42,261 nucleotides of DNA from Gamarada debralockiae (GCA_002803225.1 NXFV01001649.1:1-42261), one strand, 5' to 3'; shown: positions 20,872 through 32,363, numbered from the stretch's first letter. Made by a program: numbers and translations. Notes: generated from the sequence alone by a model not told the origin.

Positions 20872-22560
20872 CTAGGTACTCAACCCCAGGGTAATAGGTT
20901 TTTGGCCTCTCGTTTTGGAGAGGCTTTGGCACCCGTTCGTCATCAATCCAATAGCTTGCGAGACAACTTCTTTGTTTAACTTGGTACGACGGACGATGGA
21001 AACTAAGTCGGATCTTCCAAAGAGGTTTGAATGATATATCATATCGCCATTCTGAATATCCCCCGAAGAAAGGCCGATCAATCTATTTTCATCAGGGAAG
21101 ATCTTCACTCAGGGAGAGAGAAGTATCGACTTGCACGCACTTTCAAATCATTCATTAACAATGCAATCTCCACCTCAGCTTCGTAGCGTTCAATGAGAGC
21201 CAGGCAGATGACAGCTTGGCCATTCGCGATTGGGGAAGCTTCTCCTTCCAATTGAAATGGACGCGCATCAAGTGGAACTCCATGACTGCTCCACAGATCG
21301 AATTGAACGTGTTGGTCATATATTGGTGGGTTGTGTCTTAAATACGCACGAGAGCAATGAAGATACCACACCAGATGCCCTCGGATTTCCCATTGATCAC
21401 TTACGGTAAAATAGTTGAAATCTCTCAATGTTGCCGTGTCTAGGTAGGGACTTGTGTCCACGACTCCATCCAGTAATGTGAACCAGGAGTCTGTACTGAT
21501 ACGTTACGCGATTGCGAGAGGAACGTCCAGTGAAGGTAGGCCCTGAGAGGTTTTAATGAGGGAATGAACTAAGTAGCTGGATTTCAATTTCTCGGTTTCT
21601 GTTTTCGCATCCCAGTGGAAATCATGGTCATGCTTGAGAGCTCTTCTACAGACCTCGAAAGATGTGTTGGAACAGTCAACTAAAATCTTGTCCTTGCAGC
21701 AGTCTTCAGCAAGACTGAGAAGTCCGTAGATTTATCTCTGCGGTCCCTGCAAGCGGCTTCCTGAAATGTGACCACAAGGTCAAGTAACGGTTGCTTAGAT
21801 GCTCCTTGACTAAGAGAGTTGATTCGACGATGTGCCAGTCGACACGCAATGGTACTGTGGATGTCACAGAGCTCTGGGTAATTCATCATTTGGAAACGCT
21901 CCCGATCTTTCAACCGCTGGAGAGCCCCCTGGAAAGCTTCCCAATCTAATGCGCCTTCTCCATAGTAAAGCACGAGTCGGGAAGCAAGAGTAACTTCCTG
22001 TATGATCCAAAGTCATCCCCAGTACTCCATCTCACACAGTCGTTTCACAGACCACCAACCATCCCTGAAGATCCATTTGCTGCAATCCTAGGAAGATGTT
22101 TATTTATGGGCCAGCTTCTTTAGAAAATCGATGGCGGCTTGGGTGTATTCAGTTCCAAGGCCGAGCCATATGGCCACTTGCTTCGAATTCTGGTAGATTA
22201 TGCCCATTTGTTCGACTTGACGATTCCGCTCTGATATGTTGCCTTGATTGATACATACGGCGTCGATCCACAACAACCTGGGTTAATCTTGGAGCCGCGA
22301 ACGCTTCAGTGTCGCAAACAAATTCGCTCGATTAGGATAGAGAAATCCGTCTATCGTGATAGAGTTGAGATCATCCCCGGATCCTACATGTAGAGGGTGC
22401 TTCGTATGGTAACATGGTCGGCGAGTTTGACGTGTCTAATTTTGCGGCTGATGGAGCCTGCGATCTCGGCGCAAGGCTGTATCTCGATAAGACGGATCTC
22501 ATCGCTGTTGTTCTCCAAGGGTAAGTGCTTGAAGGTCTGGGATTCTACTTTCACCTTGAA
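20872..22560 (-). pseudogene. HET-domain (heterokaryon incompatibility) gene, dead
   Basis: HET-domain blocks run in order down the reverse strand: FKHLPLENNSDEIRLIEIQP, a damaged PYEA segment, NSITIDGFLYPNRANLFATL, RLLWIDAVCINQGNISERNR, QVEQMGIIYQNSKQVAIWLG, LWIIQEVTLASRLVLYYGEG, RDRRDK/IYGLLSLAED. Distal C-terminal sequence follows (NRLIGLSSGDIQNGDMI). Disabling changes are an in-frame TAA at 22283-22285 (before RLLWID), a TGA at 22013-22015 (before LWIIQEV), a missing base near 21730 between RDK and IYGLL, and a frame change near 22380 in the PYEALSYVWG segment. Both stops fit C-to-T changes (CAA to TAA, CGA to TGA), compatible with but not proof of repeat-induced point mutation. HET proteins cause incompatibility cell death when intact; this copy cannot make a full protein. 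Confidence 0.85.
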
Positions 22561-23181
22561 TCTTTGGATAGGAGATATCTTGGAATTTCGCGATGGTGAA
22601 TGATCCTTGTAGCCCTGTGAAGCGTGCTCAGTTTGACCACGTTGACGGGAAGGCAGGTATGGCGAAGCGCGATTCGCGGAAGAACATGAAAATTGGAGCT
22701 CAAAAGACGAAAACCCTCTCGTAACTCGATATTTCCAAGTTGAGATCTGCTCGGCTTTGCCTATTCTGATTTTGTGCGTGTTGCGCTCAGCAGAAGATAT
22801 TTGAAAAATCATGTGGAAACGCGTCAGAATTGAGGTACTGTGCAGCTGACAACCTGCCCTAGCTTCTGATTGGCACAAAACTAGCATGCCGTATTTTGAA
22901 TTCCCCCTTCATTGAGCAGGCCAAATGAAAACGACGCTCCAGATCTTTATGAAAGGCTTTGCAAAATTCCTCACCGCACATCTTCTGAATGGCCGGGGGA
23001 GTAAGCAGAAAAATGATCCAGCAACGGACGGGTGCGCAACTTTAGCGAGCACCTTACTTTTCGGGTTTAGTGTGAACGGGAGTCTCAAAGGACGGTTTTC
23101 AAACGCGACTTCGAACTTCGAACCTCCTTCGTACATTTATTTTGGGTTTCCTTTCGTCACGCAGGCAGGCTACCTGCTAAG
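22561..23181. other. intergenic region
   Basis: Lies between the HET relic and the sedolisin start. A reverse frame extends the HET N-terminus to 22887 without recognisable domain content. A CACGTG core occurs at about 23294, inside the sedolisin first exon. Confidence 0.4.
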
Positions 23182-25482
23182 ATGCTCCTATTTGCACATA
23201 ATGCCGCAATATTGTTATATATCTGTTTGTTTACAAGTACTGTTGCTGCTCACTCAAGAGGGCGTTCGTCATACGCGGTTAAAGAGAGACATCACGTGCC
23301 GAGGAAATGGACCCGAGTTGGCCCAGCTCCGGCTTGGCATACAATACAGCTCCAGATTGGATTGAAGCAAAGTCGATTTGATGAACTCGAAAGGAATTTA
23401 TTTCAAGGTGCTTGCACGATTTCTGCTCTTGTTCTTAGAGCCGGCCGGGCTCTCAACTTCTCCCCTTATCTTTTCGAGTAGGAACTGAAGGGAAATAGTC
23501 TCGGATCCAACCCACCTTCGATATGGCCAGCATCTTACTGGAGACGAAGTAAACCGCCTCATTCAACCTACCAACGAGACGATTGAGGCAATTCATGAAT
23601 GGCTTTTCGATAATGGTGTTTCTCAGGGCCGGCTTGAATATAGCCCAGCCAAGGACTGGATCAGCGTCGCTCTGCCTGTCGAATCGGTAGAGAGGCTTTT
23701 GAACACAAAATATTCAGTGTTCAAACACGAAGATGGGTCACATCTCGTCCGAACTCCGCGATGGTCTCTTCCGGTCCACCTCCACGACCATGTCGAAACA
23801 ATACAGCCTACAACATCATTTTTTCGCCCAAGATCCAAGAAATCGACATTGAAACCCGTTCTACTTGATGATAGCTTTGACCAACTACATTTGGCAGTCG
23901 TTGGGGCTCCGGACAGAGCGACGCCCTCTAAAGCATGTAATGCAAGTGCCGTCACCTCCTTTTGTCTTCGAACCATCTATGGTAAACCAAGGTTGCCCAT
24001 CCTCACTGCCTCATTCAATACTGATCAGAAAACAGGCACCGTTGACTACGACATACAATCTGCCGGCAACAATTCGATTGGGTTGACAAATTACCTTGGA
24101 GAAGCAAACAATCGATCAGATGTTTTTCTTTACCTCAACAAATACCGCCCCGAAGCCTCAGCAGCGGCCTTCAATTTCACAATTGAAGCTATAGCAAATG
24201 GGGACAACCAACAAACCCCCAACAACTCCACTCAATTGGCCGCGGGCAAGGACCTCGAAGGCAATCTTGACGCGGAGACCATCCTTGGAATGACGTGGCC
24301 GACGCACCTCACAGCATATAGTACCGGGGGCAGTCCTCCATACGTGCCCGACAAGTTGACCGCCAATGATACGAACGAGCCCTATCTGACCTGGTTGCAA
24401 TACATTTTAGCACAGCCCAATATCCCTCAGGTGATCAGTACGTCTTATGGCGACGACGAGCAAACGGTCCCATATTCGTACGCAACGGCTGTCTGCAACG
24501 GATTTGCTCAGCTGGGGGCTCGAGGAATATCAGTTCTTTTCGCTAGCGGAGACAATGGAGTGGGTCCGGGTGCTGATTGCTTCACCAATGATGGCCAAAA
24601 CACGACAACATTCCTGCCTATCTTTCCTGGTGGTTGTGTAAGTTCATCTCACTTCTTTCCCTTAGTGATAAATCTTTCAGCTGACAAATACATAATTAGC
24701 CATATGTGACGACTGTCGGTGCAACAATGGATATGAATCCCGAAATTGTAGCTCACGACCCGAAAAACAACTTCTCGAGCGGTGGCGGGTTCAGCAATTA
24801 CTTTGCCAGACCCTCATACCAAGATGCCGTCGTCACCGCTTATATTGATAGTCTTGATGGCCAATTCAAGGGACTCTTTAATACCTCTGGTCGGGGGTAT
24901 CCTGATATCGCTGCGCAAGGATTTCATTTCCTTACGATTTGGAATGGTACTATCATGCCCCTTGATGGAACAAGGTATGTTGAAATTCTCACTCCGTCCT
25001 TTCAGCCACGCGCTGACAGCAAATTTCAAGTGCGGCAACTCCCACAGCCGCTTCGGTCATAAGTCTTGTCAATGATGCCCTCCTTGCAGCCGGTAAACCT
25101 GTGCTTGGATTCCTCAACCCTTGGATTTATTCAGTAGGGAACAAAGCCTTCACCGATGTTACGAATGGCTCTTCCATTGGATGCAATACTACTGGCTTCC
25201 CGGCTGCGGAGGGCTGGGATGCTGTTACTGGTTTTGGAACGCCTGTAAGTCTTGTAATATACGGTCTTTCCTGACTTATCAGACTCGTCCGCTTACTTCT
25301 TCAGTATTTCCCCACACTTAAAGACGTCGCATTAGGAAATGGTATAAGGTATGCAACGCTTATTCTCTGTTGGTGTTGGCGGTAGCTCGACTAATCAATT
25401 TTATAACAGTATCTCGAGTCACGCAAGTTTGTATAGTACTGGGTTTGTATTTATAGTGGTGACTTTGGTGTTGATTTTCTAG
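23182..25482 (+). CDS. sedolisin-type tripeptidyl-peptidase (S53), membrane-tailed
   Basis: Secreted acid serine-carboxyl peptidase of MEROPS family S53. Seven exons: 23182-23407, 23499-23981, 24036-24637, 24700-24974, 25031-25244, 25305-25348 and 25410-25482; 638 aa. A signal peptide covers residues 1-23 (MLLFAHNAAILLYICLFTST). The pro-domain includes VSDPTHLRYGQHLTGDEVNR. Catalytic Glu311 and Asp315 lie in LEGNLDAETILG, the oxyanion Asp376 in STSYGDDEQ, and the nucleophile Ser529 in GTSAATPTAAS, rebuilt across intron 4. The calcium-binding end FTDVTNGSSIGC and GWDAVTGFGTP is present. All key residues are intact. The chain ends with a hydrophobic tail (YSTGFVFIVVTLVLIF), unusual for a freely secreted sedolisin and suggestive of GPI or membrane attachment. 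Intron 1's donor (GTGCTT) is weak, so that junction is the least certain. Intron 2 is 54 nt and stop-free. Confidence 0.9.
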
Positions 25483-25615
25483 AAGTAACATAGCTCTTCC
25501 CATCGGCACCCGACGACTTATGCTGAACTATTCTTAGAAGCATAGAGATGTCCTTTCCCAATTTCATTCGAGAAATAAACCACTCCTTTGGAAAACTTCC
25601 GACTTCAAATCAAAA

Positions 25616-27172
25616 TCACGCTCGCCACTTCCATCCATTCTGCACCGCATTCTCAAACCTTGCCCAAGTCACGGAGACCGTAGCCCCCATGACCAACACA
25701 CCAACCAACAGAACCATCTTATCGTAGCTCATCACCGTCCCCATCACCGTAACATGCGTATTTATCAGCGCTCCTCCAATAGGAGTGCCGATCAATGTCC
25801 CCAACCCACGAATCATATACAGCAACCCATTGATACTCGCGAAATTTTGGATTCCAAACTGCTCCGCCAACGCGGTTGGGAAGAGCGCCACGTACGAGCT
25901 AGCCGTAATACCCCACATGCATGTATACGCAATAAACAGTCCGCGGCGAGCTGCAATACTGACGAGCAGGCTGGAGGGCAGCCAAAGACCGAATGTTACC
26001 GCTGCGCTGACGAACGTGCAGAGAACCAAGGCATTGAGTCTTCCGTATCGGTCCGCGAGGTAGCCTAGGGCTATCTTCCCGCCAAAGTTACACGCGTTGC
26101 TGAGTGCGATGAAGTTCGCACCTGCTGTGTCACTGTATCCCAGCGTCCGAGCATAAGACGAGAAGAAATACACGGGAGTGATGTAGGCGGCGGCTTGGAG
26201 AGCGGCAGCCGTTGCGTGTGCTACGAATGCTCGTGTGCGGACGATGTTCCAGTTCGCCCGTGGCAGATTCCACCCGCGACGACGGGTCTGTGACTCTTGA
26301 GCTCGTTGTACTTCGGCTGTTGGATCCCATTTCAGGACTGCAGCTGATGCCGTGATCATGACGAAGGCCATCATACCAGTGATTCGCAGCGTATTGCGGA
26401 ACCCAATCGCTGTATTCAGATACCTCAAGAACGGCGCCCAAGCCACGCCCCCAAGGCCCGTTCCGCTGAGAATAATTCCCATAGCTAGTCCTCTCCGGCC
26501 ATCAAACCACCCCGGCGCTACCGTTACGGAAGGGATATACGTCAAGCATGTGCCACAACCTAACAACAGACCTTGAGTGAGCGCAAAATGCCAAAGCTTC
26601 TGCCCAAACGACGCCGCGATATTCGCAACTGCCATCAAGACTCCTCCGACCAAAGTTACAGTTCGAGGGCTGTAAATCTTGGTCCAAGCACTCGCGAATG
26701 GTGCGCCGATAGTCATCAACGAGACGGCCAAGGTGCCGATGAGGTCAATTTGCGCGGCGGATGCGCCCTTGAAGGGTCCATCGAGCGTTTCGTATAGTTC
26801 TTGGTAGACTCCGAAGGCGAAGTTGAGGCCGCATCCGGTGAATGTTAGGGCGAGGGAGGAGACGACTGTGAGGACTTGGCGGCGACGTCTGTGGTGATTC
26901 GCTGATGTTGAAACGAGGTTGGATGCATTTGTTTGGAGGGGTATGGAGGTTTGAATAGATACTGGCCTGCTTAAAAGCTCTAGGTCATGAGTCTCAATTG
27001 GAATGTTTTCGGAGTCCTGGTTGATTGTAGGAAGGGAGTCCATGGCGAGTGATGCAGAATTCCGGCTTTGTGAGGAGAGATTGTGAGGGCCAGAGAAGGG
27101 GTTGAGAGACGCCATTGATTCCGTCTTGTATTTTATGAATGAATGAAAAGGTTTTCTAGTCCAAAAGAACAT
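25616..27172 (-). CDS. MFS transporter, monocarboxylate-permease type
   Basis: Single uninterrupted frame of 518 codons. After about 100 hydrophilic residues come 12 predicted helices, starting at VLTVVSSLALTFTGCGLNFA. The loop after helix 2 has AQIDLIGTLAVSLMTIGAPF, and helices 4-5 contain GVLMAVANIAASFGQKLWHF and GCGTCLTYIPSVTVAPGWFD. The motif RRGLAMGIILSGTGLGG is characteristic of fungal monocarboxylate-transporter-like (MCT/Esbp6) MFS proteins. The central loop (VQRAQESQTRRRGWNL) and the second-half loop GYLADRYGRLNALVLC follow the MFS pattern. A second Met at codon 20 (MASLNPF, at 27115) has an equally good context and may be the true start. Substrate is unknown; monocarboxylate uptake is a family label, not evidence. 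It converges with the sedolisin gene, only 133 bp apart. Confidence 0.9.
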   Translation of the reverse strand: MFFWTRKPFHSFIKYKTESMASLNPFSGPHNLSSQSRNSASLAMDSLPTINQDSENIPIETHDLELLSRPVSIQTSIPLQTNASNLVSTSANHHRRRRQVLTVVSSLALTFTGCGLNFAFGVYQELYETLDGPFKGASAAQIDLIGTLAVSLMTIGAPFASAWTKIYSPRTVTLVGGVLMAVANIAASFGQKLWHFALTQGLLLGCGTCLTYIPSVTVAPGWFDGRRGLAMGIILSGTGLGGVAWAPFLRYLNTAIGFRNTLRITGMMAFVMITASAAVLKWDPTAEVQRAQESQTRRRGWNLPRANWNIVRTRAFVAHATAAALQAAAYITPVYFFSSYARTLGYSDTAGANFIALSNACNFGGKIALGYLADRYGRLNALVLCTFVSAAVTFGLWLPSSLLVSIAARRGLFIAYTCMWGITASSYVALFPTALAEQFGIQNFASINGLLYMIRGLGTLIGTPIGGALINTHVTVMGTVMSYDKMVLLVGVLVMGATVSVTWARFENAVQNGWKWRA

Positions 27173-29286
27173 GCTACAGGCTTATTATTAATGATTTCAA
27201 AAGTGGAGTTCGTGACTCACATGATCTTCATGTATAGCCGAGAATCGGAATGCCTCCCCCTTGCACGTAAGCAAACATTGGAAGCATTTCTGTGCTTTTC
27301 GCGAGCTGCAAAATGTGTCTGACATTCTAGCGATAATTATATATATCATATTTAAAAGAGATTCCGCTAGAGTACTTAGTTTGAGTAAAGTCAGATGTGC
27401 TCTAGCACTGTCGAAAAGAGATCCTGCTTGAAGTGGAAGCCTCTTTATCCAGAAGTAGTCTCAAGATCATGTGCTCTATAACCAATTCAGGGTTGGATTT
27501 TCCAAGCATGCGGGCCCTGGCTTTGTTATTGTATCGCTTCATATGATCAGAGAGTTGAATTGTCGGGGAAAAGCTTCGCGCTCAAAGAAGAGAGAGAACC
27601 TTTTTGAAAATGGACCAAGTTTCTGATGCCACCAATTATACCTCGTTTCAAACCACTAGTGATCCAACTTCATTTCATGGTCTCCTAGTGGGACGAGGAT
27701 CGGAATGCACGTATATGCCATCAACTCAGAGCGGATTGCATGGGAGGGCTTCCGAGCCCCAGATGCTGATGGTAATAAGGCCCCTGAATGAACACCAACG
27801 CGGTTAGGAAGACGAGTGTGGCTACCAAGAACGTCGACAAGCCAACAGATGGAAACATCAAATATGGCCAAACTCCACTAGGTTGTCGATAAAAAAAATA
27901 TTGTCCGGCTGCTTTCGCTCTCATGGAAAGGAAAGGCGACTTCATGCCATATTTCAACGTTGACCAGCCTTTGTGATCGCAAGCGACTGAAAGTAGTGGA
28001 CAATTAACCAGAAGCCCACAATTACAACCTAGGAGTAGGTCACATGATGTCCTTAAGTGAATTGTGAAGCCCAGGTCACCCCCGCTCATGATGCGTTTCC
28101 GCCGCATAGAAGGCGGCGCATGCATCTGCTGTTTGCACACATCGTGGACCGCTCAACGGTAGGTAGACGACCGATGCGCCGATGCCTTCTGATCCCATAT
28201 CCATATTGGCGGTAGAATTAGAATATCGAGGGGCTCAGGAATTTGTCGAAATTTAGCCTGAGATTCGAACGCTTAACACAGCCCATGATTTCTGAAAATG
28301 CTAACTGATTTTGTAAATCCCCGCAAAGAAAATAAATATCTTCAAGCATCACAGAGAGTCGGAAAGAAGTACTTGGAAGGTAAATCTGAAATTGCTCAAA
28401 CTCAGCCAAGACTTTGGCTGCATCAATCAGAGATTTACCTCGACCGGCCAAACATTGACAGAACCTGTCACCTCAATTCAAATGCAACTGATAGGATCCT
28501 TCGGTCAAACTTAAATCCGGAGAGTTATACACATGGACTATGGCTTTGCGCTCTGCAAATCAAAGGTCGTGGAGACAAAACCTGGGACCAAGATCATATG
28601 TGAAGCTTTGGAGAGTGGACTGGCGAGAAGATCTGGAAACTCCCGAAATTCTCGGCTCGCCAGCGCTCCCCCGCCTTACGATAACTGTCGTTTCTCAATA
28701 ATACACGCGGAATCTGGCGAGAGCATTCTGGCGCGATTGAAGCTCCTGGGTCAATTTAAGGGCGCATCCTCGCTTCATTGACAGACGCCATTGAACCTGG
28801 TCATCAAGATAATTGAACTCGCTCAAATGCCCTCCCCAATTTTGAATCGACTGCTGACGTCCTCGGAATGATAAGTTCTGCCAGTGATTGAATTTTCACT
28901 GGAGGTTTCCCCAGTTTTCATAGGCTCGTAGGGACGAACCCTAACAAGATGCACGAGGTCATCTCATATTGTGCGCCTAGCCATTCGCAAAAACCGAGTC
29001 AAAGAGCTCATGACACTAATTAAATAGATATGCTACTGTGCATTCTGTTGTACGGCGTACGGTAATAGTTGTCTACAGAACACGGGTGACCACCCATCAG
29101 CTCCATTCGCGCCCACTAGCAGCCCCTGTCGGCAACGTTTGTCCTGCAGTGGTCGCAAGTCCTCGATCGACTCAGCCCCAGCGGGATAAGAGTCGCTAGC
29201 GTGGAAGGGTTGGCTGCGAGCGGCTTTGAATCCCACCCAGATCCCTTGTCAACCTCCTTCGCATTAATTTAACTAGCCTAGCCCTA
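27173..29286. other. 2.1-kb gap between divergent genes
   Basis: Shared upstream region of the MFS transporter (reverse) and the Hsp70-like gene (forward). Frames of up to 139 codons occur, for example 28140-27721 reverse with one hydrophobic stretch, but none has a recognisable family or plausible splice continuation. I see nothing firm here. Confidence 0.4.
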
Positions 29287-31558
29287 ATGGGTTCTATGAA
29301 CTCCCGTCTCAAGGCCCTTGGATTCGGCTCCAAACGCAAAACAAGCAAAATCGTCCCAACTCCTCCTCCAACACTCGCTTCTCCTCCGCCGTAACTCGCC
29401 GGCGGACCCGAACCCCTATCGACAGCATCGTTTTCAAAATACTACTCTCCCTATGAATCACCCCTGTGCAGGTGGGCGACCACCTAGCTATACTAACAAT
29501 TACTCTCCTGCTGTTGGCCATACAAGTCCCATGGCTGGAGGAACTCGCACACCGCCGATCAACACCGGTGCTCCTGGTGGCGCTCCTCAGTACGGTTCGC
29601 CTCAGTATGAAGCCCCGACGGCTCCACCGCAACGCAGCGTGGCCGCTGCGCAGTACGCAAACAGGAACAACGTGGTCGAAGTCGAGGGAGCTGGACGAAG
29701 TAAAGCCCCACTTATCGTTGGTATCGACTTCGTGAGTCGCTCATTATCTTCGATCGAGAATACATCTAACTATCAACTAGGGTACTACCTTCTCAAGTGT
29801 TGCCTTTGCTTTTGCGACGAACACCGAAGCTAAAGAAGGTATCATTACGGAATGGCTAGGCGCTGGATCTTATATAAAGCAGAAGGTAAGGAAACCTAGT
29901 CCCCGCGAACTAGAATCGAACTGATGAGGATAGATTCCAACTGTGCTGTACTACGATCAATACCAAAAGATTGTAGGCTGGGGTCCTGATATTGCCGATG
30001 CTTTAGCACCTACTGGATATCCTAAGCCGGGCGTGCAAAAGGTCGAGTGGTTCAAGTTACAGCTTATGTTTTCCAGCAACACATATATTGACCGTATCAA
30101 CCTTCCTCCCCTTCCTCCTGGAAAGTCGGAGATCGATGTTACTGCAGACTATCTCTTCAAACTTCGACAAGCAATGCGAAACGTGCTCCAGAAGTCTCTG
30201 GGAGAGATCTTTAGCAAAGAGGAGCGAAATATCCGGTACTACCTCACAGTTCCAGCCATCTGGAATGATGCCGGCAAGGCTGCAACCCGAGCCGCTGCCA
30301 TTCAAGCTGGCTTCTTACGCGACGAGAACGATAACCGACTGGCTCTCATCACTGAACCTGAAGCAGCTGCTTTCTTCTGCTTTAAGACTGGACTGTTAAA
30401 CCTCAAGGTTCATGATGCTGTGCTTATTGTTGATTGTGGTGGTGGAACTGTTGATCTAATTGCCTACGAAGTCGAAGAGGAAAACCCGTTTACAGTGGCG
30501 GAGTGTATACCCGGGTCTGGGGACTCCTGTGGATCCACTGCTTTAAACCGAAATTTCAGTAACATGCTGCGAACAAAGATTCGAAAGATGAAATTGCTAG
30601 ATGAATCTAAAATTCCTAGAGGATTCTATGCAAAATGTATGATTGACTTCGAAAATCGTATCAAGGCAGATTTCCGCAACAACAATCAGAGGTGGGTAGT
30701 AGACGTCGGTATCGAAGCAGAATTTCCAGAAGCCGGCATCGAAGAAGGGTACATGACTTTCACTAACGAAGGGATCTTTCAATGCTTCGAACCAGTGGTT
30801 AATCGAATCCTAGAGTTGGTCCGCAACCAGATCATTGCCATCCAGGCCCAAAACAGAACTCTCCAGTACGTCTTAGTTGTCGGGGGATTTGGTGCGTCAG
30901 AATATCTCTTTCAGCAGATCAAGCTTCACATACGACCTCAATTCCAGGCGAAGGTAGTCAGACCCATGGATTCCGTAGCTGCTATCGTTAAGGGCGCTGT
31001 TGCCGCTGGTATTGCCGAACGGGTCATTACGTCGCGTGTTGCTCGCCGTCATTACATGATGGCAACTCTTCAACCATTCAAGGAAGGTCACCACCCCGAG
31101 GCTTACCGAGCCCCATCATTAGATGGCAAGGATCGCTGCAAGTTCACTCACCAGATCTTTGTACAGAGAGGTCAAAGACTTAAAATCGGTGAACCCGTCA
31201 AGGTGTCCTTTTTTAAACAGGTGGCACCTGGTGGAACGTTGATTTACGAGGACATATTATATGCCTGTGATGACGATGTTTGCCCTGAATATACGAAGGA
31301 CCCTCGTAAGGCATCCCCATGTTTACCTTGTAGGAACCTCCGCTAATAATTTACCTAGGCGTCAAAGAAGTGGCCACCCTTACCTCAGACCTCTCGCGCA
31401 AGAACATAGAAAAGGACTTTGAGCGAATGGACACACCTCAAGGCACTTTCTACCGAGTATGCTTCGACATCTACCTCACGCTTGACGGATCAGAATTCAA
31501 CGCCGAGCTCGTATGCCAGGGTGACGTAATGGGTAGCTGTACTTCCAGATTCAGATAA
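29287..31558 (+). CDS. Hsp70-like ATPase with disordered N-terminus
   Basis: Five exons: 29287-29390, 29488-29731, 29781-29885, 29934-31305 and 31359-31558; 674 aa. Residues 1-100 are Pro/Gly/Gln/Tyr-rich and probably disordered (GAPGGAPQYGSPQYEAPTAP). The actin-like nucleotide-binding fold follows: phosphate-1 motif GIDFGTTFSSVAFA (about 113-126), phosphate-2 motif IVDCGGGTVDLIAY (about 316-329) and adenosine motif VLVVGGFGASEYL (about 464-476). The C-terminal 150 residues do not resemble the canonical Hsp70 substrate-binding domain and there is no EEVD end. This matches the abundant fungal 'Hsp70-like' group related to HSPA12 rather than Ssa/Ssb chaperones. ATP binding is expected; client and role are unknown. 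Intron 1 is the least certain: the acceptor at 29487 keeps frame, whereas the nearer CAG at 29471 would not. Confidence 0.88.
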
Positions 31559-31599
31559 ATAAAACCTTGCAACAACCTTCTCCCCCACCTAACAACCAA

Positions 31600-31619
31600 A
31601 TATATATATATATATATAT
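31600..31619. repeat. TA dinucleotide microsatellite
   Basis: About ten TA units lie 40 bp after the Hsp70-like stop codon, probably in or just beyond its 3' UTR. Slippage-prone. Confidence 0.85.
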
Positions 31620-31722
31620 TTACGAGGTGGAACAATTTCTTCCTTGTCGACATTTCCGTGCATATCAGTACACTGGCATCTGCAACGCCATGTTCAAAGC
31701 ACGACAGAACCCTAACTCTAAG

Positions 31723-31952
31723 TCGAGGAATACCTCGACAGGGATGCCAAGCAGAAGGATCCCGACGAGCAGATGCAGCATGTGCGTGACTTTATTGGGA
31801 TTGATATTGAAAGCTGGGTGCAGAATGAAGAATTTAGGAGCGCAATGGAGAGGTCTAAACTTATTAAGAATGAGCTGGCAGAGGTGCTGATACAGAAGAA
31901 GAGGGGAGGGAGTTTGATGGACACTGGCCTTGTCAGAATCACGAGGAAATAG
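31723..31952 (+). pseudogene. orphan C-terminal exon, unrecognised gene
   Basis: After an acceptor with a good branch site (CTAACTCTAAG, ending 31722) comes a stop-free reading of 76 codons ending with TAG at 31950-31952. It includes EEYLDRDAKQKDPDEQMQHV, RDFIGIDIESWVQNEEF, LIKNELAEVLIQKK and GLVRITRK. It is highly charged and helix-like, with protein-like codon use. An in-frame TAA sits just upstream of the acceptor, so it must be a spliced exon, but no upstream exons remain before the Hsp70-like gene ends. I do not know the family. It may be a left-over 3' exon of a lost gene, or an alternative 3' exon of the Hsp70-like gene. Confidence 0.4.
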
Positions 31953-32363
31953 ATTGACCGCTGATACGCACTTGAAGGGACTGCGGCCGTGCCACCCGCC
32001 CAGAGAAGGCAGCAAAGAATAAGGATAAGGACAGGGATCAGAATTGGAAGGACGGAGACGGTGGAGGCAGTTCATCAGTGAAGAAAGGAACTCTACATTG
32101 ACGAGCGTCTTCATCCAAATGCAGTCTACACGGCTACTGATATTGTATAGGCGATAGTCTCATTCCTCAAACCCGCATTCTTCACCACCACCTTGACTTT
32201 TCGTGTAACTGAGTATAAACATGTTACCTCAGTGCTTACCCTGATCGTATTATTACATTTCATTTCATTCGAAGAGTTATGTTTCGAATTTTTTAAAGGC
32301 GGAGCAGAGCAGAGTTCGCGGTAGGGCGAGTAGGGTATAATAGGTCGGCATAATTCTGTGCGC
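31953..32363. other. decayed sequence beyond the orphan exon
   Basis: Short charged frames (for example AKNKDKDRDQNWKDGDGGG near 32010) suggest further coding decay. Nothing can be named. Confidence 0.3.

Noticed and set aside
27721..28140. 139-codon reverse frame with a hydrophobic run
   Set aside because: No family resemblance, no splice partners, and overlapping frames of similar length; probably chance.
29388..29471. Shorter first intron of the Hsp70-like gene ending at CAG 29471
   Set aside because: It shifts the frame into a stop within a few codons; the acceptor at 29487 keeps the frame.
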